Positions 14,182 to 23,127 of a stretch of DNA of 30,578 nucleotides are shown piece after piece. The translations under genes and the position numbers were made by a program. The notes under the pieces are model-generated. The model did not search any database, had not been told where the DNA came from, and saw nothing but the letters and a program-made list of their open reading frames with translations. Source of the DNA: an uncultured Muribaculaceae bacterium (GTDB lineage Bacteria; Bacteroidota; Bacteroidia; Bacteroidales; Muribaculaceae); contig CAJTQU010000024.1 of assembly GCA_910578665.1 (NCBI GenBank), positions 1-30,578 on the forward strand. The letters run 5' to 3'. The stretch's first letter is position 1. Each line of letters begins with the position of its first letter.

Positions 14182-17100
14182 TTACGCTATTTCGTCCTCG
14201 AACACGCACTCGCCCCTGAAGGCCAGCCGCACGCCGCAGTACGTATTCGAGACCGCCCCGGCGTGATACGCACGTGAGAACGCAAGACCGCCATACGCAA
14301 CCGCGCTGTCGCCCGACCGCAGAGGGACACGGCAACGCCCTGCTGAATACCAATGACCATCGGCATAGTTCTGATTGTACTTGCTTGTGTCAGTGGTACA
14401 GCGAGAGGCTATCATGTCGCAGTAACGGCCATGCTTGACACGTGCAACACACATTCCGCTTGTATCGGTAATGCCCTGCACGACACGCTCCGTCTTTGTG
14501 AGAGGATTGTAGATATGCCATTTTGCATCTATGGGGAACGATGCCACCTCTGCATATTTCTGACGTCGCATCTCCACAAAGCTCGGCACATTGACCGCTA
14601 CATTGTCCTGCCACTCGGAATTACAGCCGACATAGTTCTGAATACCGAAGATGATATTGCCAGTGTTGCCACCATTCCAGCGACGTGTGACATTGCCATA
14701 AGCATTCATGCCGTTGGCTCCCGTGGTGTATCCGGCACCGCAGCCATAACCGCACACCCCCTGAACATCACGATCACCAATGATACCCATTACAATGTTA
14801 TCAATGTCAATTCTCATCTCATAGTCGATGCTGTAAAAGCCGGGGCCGCGCATACGACACAGATTGATGAGGTCGGCGGCACAATAGTGCATGGACGAAG
14901 ATGGCACCGTAGCGTTGGTAAGATTTCCCTCGCTGTCGTATTGCCAATCCGCATTGATTCCGCTGGCATTGTCACCTCTTTTGGTAACTGCCCCACTGAT
15001 TGACCGGGCGCGCATAAGAGAGTCAAGAGACATGCCATACACGCCGACGAGTTCGCGTATTGCCGGGTTGTCAAGCGAGCCGCCGACATACACCCAGTCG
15101 GGTTCTATCGCCTCGACTGCCGAGCTGTCAACGGCTATCGCTTCCTGGTCATCAAAACCGACAGGTGACGTGAATACGATTTTGACCGCTCCGTTGGGAA
15201 CATCGGTGTAGACATATTCGCCGTTCACAAAGTCGAACAGGGCGGCACCTACGCTCATGTTGAACTTCTTTATCACCTTTCCGTCTTCTCCGACAAACAC
15301 AGCTCCGATTATCGCATTGTTTACTCCTGGCCAGCGGACTTGCTTCATTGCCCTTACATCAAGCTCATAAACGTTCATGTTGGGGTTGTCGGTAAGCTCG
15401 TAGTCCCCGCCTATCGTCAAGTTATCCGTGAATATGGCCGAGAACGACTTTACAAGGATGTCGGCAAGCTTTTTGCGGTTCACCCTTGTAGCAGTTGAGA
15501 TAGGCTCGTTGGCACAAGAACTGATGAATGTGTGCTTCTCTTGGGTCTTGTAGTCATTAACGCCCTTTCTCCAATGGGTGTATATCATCTTCAAGATATC
15601 AAAGCCCTCGCCCGCAAGGTCGGCAGGATCATATTCTGAGCCGTCTTTCATCTTGCCATAATCGGCATCGCTGATTTGGCGGAGGTACATTTTGCCATCA
15701 CGGGCATTGAATGTAGACCTAAAGGAATGGCTCAACGCCTCTACTCTCGCCCAATGGCCGGGGACGGTGTACGGATTACCGAACTTATACCCCGTCTTGT
15801 CATCCATGTTGGTTATATTCTCGGTATCGCTCTCGAAATCGGAGAAGCAGATATGAGAATACTGTGAGTTGTGGAGCGTAAGCTGGGGGAAGTATGCCGC
15901 AAAGCTGTTGAGGGTTTCGTCCTCAATCAAGTCCTCCATAATCCAACGGCCTGTAAGACCTGAACAGCGGCCTGTCTCTTCGTAGGCGTTGCCTGTGGGG
16001 TCAAGACCTATTGCACCGCTTGACTTGAGCGATTGCAATACTGACGATGGCGCGGTGATATTGACATCCGGCAGTCGGATGAAACGGATTGATGATGATT
16101 TGATAATCTCGTTTATCAGTCCCATCGGGTCAATATTGGGGCATCCCGCAAGCATGAGCCGCTGAACACTGCCAAGTCCGGCAAGTGTCAGACCGCCGGG
16201 ATAGGTAAGGTTCGGCAGATTCACCAGCGAGAGGTCGGTCATCGTAGCCGGAAGTACTAGAGTATCGACAGGCGATGTTTCTGCCAACGTTATAGTAGTG
16301 AGTTGGCTGTCGCCTGCAAGCACTTTCTCCAGACGCGGACACTTGGATGCGTTTATGGTTGTAACCTCGGTGCCGGTTATCTCAAGTTCACGCAGAAATG
16401 GCAGATCGCCGAGGTTCATATTGTCAAGGAATCCCGTATTGCCGGGCGATAGAGTCCATGATGCCTTATGAGTGGCCGAGCCTATTCTTATCTTCTCGGC
16501 AAGCGTCATTATCGAGAACTGGAAATTGGGGTCGAGCGACAGTTCCGAAAGGTCTATATCGCTCATCTGGTCTGCCTGATAGATGTAAAGAAGAATGTTG
16601 TCGCCGTGTTGGAAATCGGTGAACACGCCACTCTCTCCGGCCTTGAGATACATTCCCTGAGTCACGTTGCCGCCGTCGTTACCGATGCCGAAATAGCCGT
16701 CCTTGGCCGCCTTGAAATAAATCTTGGCTCCTGGTTTGGCTCCGACACGACCGCCGAGGACGTGGCTTGCGTCTTTGAAGTCGCCGGTCTGATAGTAGCC
16801 GTCACGCACACGCCATCGCTGTTCGATGAATCGCGGCAGGGATGTGAGGCCGAGGCCGTGCAGGGCGTAATAATACAGGTCGTTGTAGCCGGTATAGTTG
16901 ATGTACTTATGCTCGCCATCATATGAGGACACGACTTTCGGCCATTTCAGCATACGCATGGTCAGGAAGAAATAGAACGCTCCTTTGGGCGAGAACGGCC
17001 CGGCACCGATACCGTCGATCTCCGGAAGGTTACGCATTACAGATACGACACCGGGGAGTGTGAGAAGATTGCCGCTGGCATCGATGACCATCTCCTGCTG

Positions 17101-20100
17101 TTGGCGCAGGTCGTTCCAGAGGATAGAGCCTCGACCGGCATAACACTTGTCATCTTCGGCAGGGTCGAGTTCGGCAGGTATCGTGTTGCCGCCGTCATTG
17201 TCCTTACCGTTGCAGGTGTCGCAGTCATAGACCTTATTGAAGTACATTCGCACAGGCTCCATTGCCGATGAGGAATGATAAACGCCGTTTTCCACCCAGC
17301 AGCCGTCCTCAAGGAAGAACATCGGCTGCATGTTCTTTGCCTGCTGGTCAACGGCGGCAAGGTAGTCTGTAAACACATAGTAACTGATGAGCGACTGCAC
17401 GCTCATATATTTCCATGCGTTGTTGCGCCACAAGGCTTTCCATGTGGCGGCGAGGGCTTCTTTGGAATAGTCCACGCTGTCGCAGAACTTCATCACGAGA
17501 TAGAGGTCATACGGCACCTTACGGCCCATTGCCAAATCCTCCTGCAACTGGTCATCGTCTATCATGCACTCGAAATACCGGGTCCATGCAGGATAACTCG
17601 GGCGTTTGAGGCCGAGTTTCGTCACCCATGAGGATTCCGTGGTGGTGGGGGCCATCATGTCCTCTACGGAGCCAACACCCATGAACCAGTCCATAGCGTC
17701 GTATGTAATCAACTCATATCCGCTGACAGGATTGAGAACGTCACCGGTAATCTGCCATTTGCCGTTTACCTGACGCATTGAACCGTTTGAACGCGCCCAC
17801 TCGCCACCGCTGAATCTCATTATGCGATAATCACGGCCGCAGTATTGGGAGAGTAGATACGGCTTTGACGTATCTACTCCCTCGGTGGTCTTGAACCGGG
17901 CCATCGTCTGGTCAAGTGTCTCACCCTTATTGCCGAAGAACTCTATGAAATCTCCATAGTTCAGACAGCCCTTGTTATATCCCGGTGTGTTCTTGAAACC
18001 GAGTGCCACCTGCTCGCCCTTGTCCTCCTTCCAATTACCTTTTGCATGGAATTTGGCATCGGCAAGACTCTCCATAGTAGCGCGGAAAGCGGCGATGGGA
18101 TGGTTGGCCGTGGAGTGGTTCATCTGCAATCCCGTCACGGTGAGGTCGCCGCTTTTCCATGTACCGTCGAAAGCACGCTGGGCCGGTGTCATGTATGCCG
18201 AGCCGAGAGAGCGGAATGTGGCATTCATCATATCGCACACGCCGCAGTCGTTGGCGTTGGAACTGTCGGAGTAATCGACCTTGACTGTAATGATGCTTAC
18301 CGGGATTGTGCTTTCACCGACACGCACGGCGTTCTTGGCCATGAGCGCGTAGGACATCATGGCATCATCGTTGGTATAATCCGGATAAATCGGCGACACC
18401 ACTATCTTGTCAGCCTTGTTGACAGGCTTCTTGAGATAAAAGCGGTCATTCTTTATCGGACGTTTGGCCGAGGTGGTACCCTGACGGCGCCATTGCACGT
18501 TGGTGGCCTTGAAAGACCTCCACGGCATTGTCGGGTGGAAGTAGAACAGCGTGCAAGAGAACTTGGTCGAGGTGTTGATGTCAGAATCGAAGGAATCGAA
18601 TGTGGCCTGAGGTGCCACTACGACATAGTAAGGGATGCCTTTCGCCTTGAGTAGTTCGAGCGAGGGGTTGTTCTGATTGTCAAGCACGTTTTCGGCCTCG
18701 TATTCTGTAATCATGGCCGTTGTGTCGGTCAACTTGCAGAGATAGTTCTGGAACGCCTGCGCCCATTCATAATAACTGTCGTAGGCCAGAACATAGTAGA
18801 GATACAGGTCGCCCTCGGTACCGTTGAACTTAATCTGCGAGGTGTTGAGAATCGCGCCGGAATTGGCGATATAGCCTATGGCCGCCACTTCTTCACCATT
18901 GATATACAGCTTGACGGTGGAGTATTCGGTCGTGCCGCGAGCAACAGTCTTTGTGGACGGCTCCACGACTACGGCCATAGTGATTTTCTCGCCGCAGCGG
19001 AACGGCCGCGTGCATACGGAGGGAGAGCCGTTTTTGCAGTACAGCACGACCTTGTTGCCGCAGACGTAGAACCCGGTGCCGCTCGTTTCGTCGTAGCACT
19101 CGATTAGTTTGCTGTCATCGTCCTTGATGTTCTTTGTGGCGAATGCCATCTGGACCGCTACGCCGTTGGTACGTTCAACGGAGGCATTGCCGAATGGTGC
19201 CCAGGGAATGAGTGCGGTCACATTCTCGGCTATTCGTAGGCAGTTTTCGCCGAGATAGTTGCCAAAGCCGTTTGAGGACCAGTTTGAGCCGTTGACCTCC
19301 ATAGTGATGCCATTGTCGGTGATAGTATGGTCGCTCTCGGAGTTGGATCGAGTGGTAAAATCGTAGCCGAACAACGCACCCTCCTTGATTGTGGCGGCGA
19401 TAGCCGAGCCGAGAATAGTCACTGTGATTGAATTAGTCCGAGCTACACCGCTGACAGCGTATGCGGTCAGCGTATCGGTGCCGTCAGTGGCATAGCCTTG
19501 TATCTGCTTGCGGACTTTATAGGTCAGTGAAATCTGGCAGTCAACCGAAGATATGACATGGCCGTCGACATAGACATCGGCCACGGTTGAGTTCTTGCCA
19601 GGGGTGTATGCGGCCACTTCGAGTTCAAGGGAATCATAAAGCCGGAGTGTGCCGTTGTTGGCATCGTTGAACCTCAACGACACTATGGGAGAGTGTGACG
19701 AGGAATCTACACACATTACAGAGGTATATACGGTGTTGCCCTTTACTCCTGACGCCACATCCTCACCTTGTATGCGTATGGGATATGAGCCGTGGGAAAG
19801 TGCCTCGTTACCGCCAAACACGTTGCAGGGGTCAATGGTTATCGAGTGAGAGTAACTGTCTTTGATGACTGCGTTGCCGAGGGTACGCCATTGTCCATTA
19901 TAGAACATCTCGGTCTTCACCTGAACGCCGTCTTTTGACACGTTGGAGGCGAACTTGTACATCAGCAGATTCTTTGTTCCTCCGCCGACTTCAAGTGCCG
20001 ATGCCTGGGTATAGTTGAGCGTCTGCACGCAGGTACAGGTCACATCGACAGCCGTAACGGTGATTGTACGGCGTTTTACATTACCCTCGGCATCGCGGGC

Positions 20101-22296
20101 CACGATGGTAAAGTCTCGCCGGGCGGCAGCAGTGAAGAAATCGGTGAAGTCAAGGGCAAACTTGTAATCGGTGGCCGAGGTTGAAGATTTCTGGTTGACA
20201 TCATCGCTCCACAACGTGAGGCCGGTTGTGGCATCCACTATTTCGAGGGTACGGACAACGCCGAGAATCTCGTCCTCGCCGTCATAGCTTACGGACTTGA
20301 CCGCTATGTTGGCTGTGATTCGGGAGCCGAAAGCGGCATACAGGGCCTGCTCTTGCAGATAGATCGAGAGTGAGGAGCCGGACTGCGTACCGCCGCCGCT
20401 GCTCTTGGGTATCTTGACTTGTGAGCCTACGGCGTTGCCTTTCTTGTTGACACCTTGCAGAAGTATATTCTCGGCATCTTCAGTCTGCTCGATGTCGACA
20501 ATCATGTTCTGCTCCATGTCGTATGCGCCGCCGGTAGAGAAAGCGTCATTGCCTCCCTCCTTGGGTGTGTCGCTCGTCTTGATGTCGGCCGAGCCTCCGC
20601 CGCCGAAGTCAACCCATTGGGATAGGTCGGTCTCGGAAATGTCGGCTACCTGACCGAGATACTGTTTTGTCTCCCATACGGCGTTGTCACGTTTGTATGT
20701 GAGAATTACGCCGGATTTGAAATATGCAAGGCCTGTGTCCTGCTCTTTCCGGTGCACGGCGACAATGGCGGTGGAAAGATTGTAAAGTTCACCGCCGCAG
20801 AGTTTGTTGACGTTGATAATGGGTTCGTCACCGGCGCTCATGCCGGCGAAGTCTATCCAATTGCCGAGGGCCTTGAACTGCGCCTCAGTGGTGTTTACGC
20901 CGACGAACTGATACGTTTTCCACGACCCTGCTTGGATGGCGAATGAGATTTGCAGACCGAGAGAGGCCACGCCCGCGTTAAGTGTAGCGAGTATGGCGGA
21001 TTCAAGGTCGTAGTATTCACCGGCGGGCAGGGGTATCTCGTTGGTGACGTTGAAACAGTTGCCGAGTGCGGAACCTGATATGGATTCCAGCTTATTGTTG
21101 TTGATGCGGTATATGCCGTCGCCGGTGCGGTACAGATAATTTTCATTGGCATATATGTCGCTATTGTATTTCTCTTCGGCATTGCCGTAGAAATCAGCGC
21201 TGCCGAAACTGCGGAAATATACGCCGCCCTCTCCATTGGGGCATAGCCATACGCCATACAAAGGTTCCGAACCGTTGCCGTCCCAGGCTCCGTCACACGG
21301 TAGTATTCCGATATTGTCAACCTGATTCTCAACTTCGGATAGTCTCTGATTGGCGACTTTCATGTTATTTTGCAGTTGCACACCCTCATCTCCGGGAAAT
21401 GCGGTGCTTGCCGTATGCCCGAGGGCAAGATCAGAGCCGATGGCCACGAGGTCGGAACCGCTCCAGCGATAGGATTTGTTCGATGAGGTGTGAACGTATA
21501 TTTTGTCGGCAACCGGCTTGCGGCCTTGTGATGTGCCTTCACCAAACAGTTCTGCGTCAAGCCAGTTGTTGTAGAATGTGCGGGCTGTGATAAAGCCGGA
21601 ATCACTCTTGGTCGATACTTGAAGCAGGAACCGCTTTGTCGCGGTGTCAAAGTACACCACGCACCCCTCGTCTGTCGATGATTTGGCAATCGAGGCCATA
21701 GCAAACGAGATGTTTGCAGCGGTGCCGACAAATTCCTTGACATCATCCATTGCGCCGGGAATGAATCGTGTAGGTATTTTCCCCGACGAATCAAGCGGCG
21801 CGATGCCACCGGCAACGCTGATCTTATTGTTGATGGCAGTTACCCCGGCTTGGGCTGATGCGGCTTGGGATTTGGCGGTGTTGGCCGTGTCCTTTGCGGT
21901 CTGTGCCGTGTCGTAGGCACTCTGTAACTTTACTTTGTCGGCGGCGGTCATCAGACCTGCGCGAATGGCGCTGGCTACCGGGATTGTAGTCGAGATGTTT
22001 TTGCCGACGGATGAGATTGTTAGTGTCGCGCTGCTCTCGGAAACGGTTATGCTTGCCGATTTCAGCTCACACTTGTTGATGAGGGTTCTGAGAGAGTCCT
22101 GCTCAGTAGAGGATAAGGACGCTATCAAGTCCCGTAGCACCTTGTACGTTACCCTCTTGCCTCCGTTGATTTCAAAACTGTCACCATCACTCAGCGATGT
22201 TACCGGCGTGAGTTGGTCGATAGTCCTTGAATTGGTACGGATGGCCGAAAGTACAGCGTTGACGATGCTTTGCAATTCGTCTTGTGTTATTGCCAT
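14182..22296 (-). CDS. Giant multidomain phage tail fibre; DGR variable protein
   Basis: The 2,704-residue product starts at ATG 22296, 3 bp after the previous gene. From the N-terminus: a predicted helical attachment region with an Ala/Lys-rich coil (about 110-155); two tandem similar modules (about 412-565) each ending in a W-[IV]-D-F-[AG]-G segment; Ig-like segments (about 740-970); a LamG/ConA-like lectin segment (about 970-1180); a CotH-like stretch (about 1240-1700, with WRRQGTTSAKRP, SYYVFTDYLAAVDQQAKN and YDCDTCNGKDNDGG); LRR-like turns (about 1950-2060); and a C-terminal C-type-lectin/FGE-like domain (about 2465-2704). The VR encodes residues 2655-2694, including PLRSGDSAVAYGGLAF and GVRLAFRGEC. 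It is probably the receptor-binding protein, whose tip is varied by the DGR. Domain limits other than the VR are estimates by eye. Confidence 0.88.
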   Translation of the reverse strand: MAITQDELQSIVNAVLSAIRTNSRTIDQLTPVTSLSDGDSFEINGGKRVTYKVLRDLIASLSSTEQDSLRTLINKCELKSASITVSESSATLTISSVGKNISTTIPVASAIRAGLMTAADKVKLQSAYDTAQTAKDTANTAKSQAASAQAGVTAINNKISVAGGIAPLDSSGKIPTRFIPGAMDDVKEFVGTAANISFAMASIAKSSTDEGCVVYFDTATKRFLLQVSTKSDSGFITARTFYNNWLDAELFGEGTSQGRKPVADKIYVHTSSNKSYRWSGSDLVAIGSDLALGHTASTAFPGDEGVQLQNNMKVANQRLSEVENQVDNIGILPCDGAWDGNGSEPLYGVWLCPNGEGGVYFRSFGSADFYGNAEEKYNSDIYANENYLYRTGDGIYRINNNKLESISGSALGNCFNVTNEIPLPAGEYYDLESAILATLNAGVASLGLQISFAIQAGSWKTYQFVGVNTTEAQFKALGNWIDFAGMSAGDEPIINVNKLCGGELYNLSTAIVAVHRKEQDTGLAYFKSGVILTYKRDNAVWETKQYLGQVADISETDLSQWVDFGGGGSADIKTSDTPKEGGNDAFSTGGAYDMEQNMIVDIEQTEDAENILLQGVNKKGNAVGSQVKIPKSSGGGTQSGSSLSIYLQEQALYAAFGSRITANIAVKSVSYDGEDEILGVVRTLEIVDATTGLTLWSDDVNQKSSTSATDYKFALDFTDFFTAAARRDFTIVARDAEGNVKRRTITVTAVDVTCTCVQTLNYTQASALEVGGGTKNLLMYKFASNVSKDGVQVKTEMFYNGQWRTLGNAVIKDSYSHSITIDPCNVFGGNEALSHGSYPIRIQGEDVASGVKGNTVYTSVMCVDSSSHSPIVSLRFNDANNGTLRLYDSLELEVAAYTPGKNSTVADVYVDGHVISSVDCQISLTYKVRKQIQGYATDGTDTLTAYAVSGVARTNSITVTILGSAIAATIKEGALFGYDFTTRSNSESDHTITDNGITMEVNGSNWSSNGFGNYLGENCLRIAENVTALIPWAPFGNASVERTNGVAVQMAFATKNIKDDDSKLIECYDETSGTGFYVCGNKVVLYCKNGSPSVCTRPFRCGEKITMAVVVEPSTKTVARGTTEYSTVKLYINGEEVAAIGYIANSGAILNTSQIKFNGTEGDLYLYYVLAYDSYYEWAQAFQNYLCKLTDTTAMITEYEAENVLDNQNNPSLELLKAKGIPYYVVVAPQATFDSFDSDINTSTKFSCTLFYFHPTMPWRSFKATNVQWRRQGTTSAKRPIKNDRFYLKKPVNKADKIVVSPIYPDYTNDDAMMSYALMAKNAVRVGESTIPVSIITVKVDYSDSSNANDCGVCDMMNATFRSLGSAYMTPAQRAFDGTWKSGDLTVTGLQMNHSTANHPIAAFRATMESLADAKFHAKGNWKEDKGEQVALGFKNTPGYNKGCLNYGDFIEFFGNKGETLDQTMARFKTTEGVDTSKPYLLSQYCGRDYRIMRFSGGEWARSNGSMRQVNGKWQITGDVLNPVSGYELITYDAMDWFMGVGSVEDMMAPTTTESSWVTKLGLKRPSYPAWTRYFECMIDDDQLQEDLAMGRKVPYDLYLVMKFCDSVDYSKEALAATWKALWRNNAWKYMSVQSLISYYVFTDYLAAVDQQAKNMQPMFFLEDGCWVENGVYHSSSAMEPVRMYFNKVYDCDTCNGKDNDGGNTIPAELDPAEDDKCYAGRGSILWNDLRQQQEMVIDASGNLLTLPGVVSVMRNLPEIDGIGAGPFSPKGAFYFFLTMRMLKWPKVVSSYDGEHKYINYTGYNDLYYYALHGLGLTSLPRFIEQRWRVRDGYYQTGDFKDASHVLGGRVGAKPGAKIYFKAAKDGYFGIGNDGGNVTQGMYLKAGESGVFTDFQHGDNILLYIYQADQMSDIDLSELSLDPNFQFSIMTLAEKIRIGSATHKASWTLSPGNTGFLDNMNLGDLPFLRELEITGTEVTTINASKCPRLEKVLAGDSQLTTITLAETSPVDTLVLPATMTDLSLVNLPNLTYPGGLTLAGLGSVQRLMLAGCPNIDPMGLINEIIKSSSIRFIRLPDVNITAPSSVLQSLKSSGAIGLDPTGNAYEETGRCSGLTGRWIMEDLIEDETLNSFAAYFPQLTLHNSQYSHICFSDFESDTENITNMDDKTGYKFGNPYTVPGHWARVEALSHSFRSTFNARDGKMYLRQISDADYGKMKDGSEYDPADLAGEGFDILKMIYTHWRKGVNDYKTQEKHTFISSCANEPISTATRVNRKKLADILVKSFSAIFTDNLTIGGDYELTDNPNMNVYELDVRAMKQVRWPGVNNAIIGAVFVGEDGKVIKKFNMSVGAALFDFVNGEYVYTDVPNGAVKIVFTSPVGFDDQEAIAVDSSAVEAIEPDWVYVGGSLDNPAIRELVGVYGMSLDSLMRARSISGAVTKRGDNASGINADWQYDSEGNLTNATVPSSSMHYCAADLINLCRMRGPGFYSIDYEMRIDIDNIVMGIIGDRDVQGVCGYGCGAGYTTGANGMNAYGNVTRRWNGGNTGNIIFGIQNYVGCNSEWQDNVAVNVPSFVEMRRQKYAEVASFPIDAKWHIYNPLTKTERVVQGITDTSGMCVARVKHGRYCDMIASRCTTDTSKYNQNYADGHWYSAGRCRVPLRSGDSAVAYGGLAFSRAYHAGAVSNTYCGVRLAFRGECVFEDEIA
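14215..14336 (-). repeat. DGR variable repeat (VR), 122 bp, 3' end of the fibre gene
   Basis: It aligns to the TR with every substitution at a TR adenine. Asn codons of the TR have become Asp, Ser, Val, Tyr, His, Val and Tyr, with one left unchanged. The tyrosine codon TAC became TGC (Cys). The invariant frame is CRVPLR at the start and GVRL near the end, with a GC-rich 3' edge as expected for the homing start site. It contains a 27-base block absent from the TR, bounded by ATACGC at 14266-14271 and 14293-14298. Confidence 0.93.
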
Positions 22297-22299
22297 ACG

Positions 22300-23127
22300 C
22301 TATTTGATTAAACGGTTAATATTGTTTGTTGTAAGTCGGTAATTGGTGTTGTCAATCCGGCGCATGATGGCCTGATGCCTTAATATGAGTTCCGGGTCGA
22401 TATTAATGACTCTTTGGAGATTCTGCGTGAACACGAAACTGTTCACATTCTCCTGAAGAATCGTGGCCTCCGGTGCCGAGTTCTCCTTCCTGGCATATCT
22501 TTCGCCGTCGAAATAGACATAGGAGCAACAAAGTATCCTATTGAGCATCTCGGCAAACCAAATCGGGCATCCCTCGCTGTTGCCGAGAGTGAATTTCTTT
22601 TGGGTGGATTCAAGGCCGTAGAGTTGCACGATGTCAGATTGGTCAGTTACAAACTGCTCTCCCTCGACAGCGAAAGTCCAGTTGCTGTCCTTGAATCCGC
22701 CGGGGACGCGAAAGTCAAAGAACCGTTGCATCCCGTCGATGAAAAACACTGCATCCTGCCGATGTCGGTTACTGTCCATTGAAAACTGAATGAGCGTTGT
22801 CCGTTCCAATTCGAGAGAGTCATCTGTAACTTTGAAAATAGAACTGATATGCCCATTAAGATTCACCGAGTATAGGCCGGGGCTGAGGTTGAGGACTGCA
22901 AACCTCAATCTCACAGTCGAGGTTATATCCCATGTGTTGAACTGGACTTGAAACAGCGGGCTATGGTCGGGTTCTGACATAACCTGACAAATCCACGATT
23001 CACTTGTTCCTCCGATCAACTCAATCAAAATGTCATCGGACGGAGCGAATGTCTGGATATATCGGCTCTCTATGCCATCGGATTTCTTTGATGGGAAAAA
23101 GAGAGGTGTAAACGGGCTTAGTATCAT
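22300..23127 (-). CDS. Phage tail/baseplate structural protein (unrecognised)
   Basis: The 275-residue product is rich in beta strands (for example IELIGGTSESWICQVMS and VRLRFAVLNLSPGLYSVNLNG), with a short helical C-terminus (ELILRHQAIMRRIDNTNYRL). I recognise no family. It overlaps the preceding 820-residue gene by 4 bases (ATGA) and the giant fibre starts 3 bp after it, so all three are made from one mRNA. The position between a large tail protein and the fibre suggests a baseplate or fibre-attachment part. No enzymatic motif is visible. Confidence 0.75.
   Translation of the reverse strand: MILSPFTPLFFPSKKSDGIESRYIQTFAPSDDILIELIGGTSESWICQVMSEPDHSPLFQVQFNTWDITSTVRLRFAVLNLSPGLYSVNLNGHISSIFKVTDDSLELERTTLIQFSMDSNRHRQDAVFFIDGMQRFFDFRVPGGFKDSNWTFAVEGEQFVTDQSDIVQLYGLESTQKKFTLGNSEGCPIWFAEMLNRILCCSYVYFDGERYARKENSAPEATILQENVNSFVFTQNLQRVINIDPELILRHQAIMRRIDNTNYRLTTNNINRLIK

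Noticed and set aside
14353..15003. A 216-residue plus-strand open frame inside the fibre gene, and many similar antisense frames across 14-22 kb.
   Set aside because: They mirror the codon structure of the fibre gene on the other strand and have no recognisable domain or promoter.
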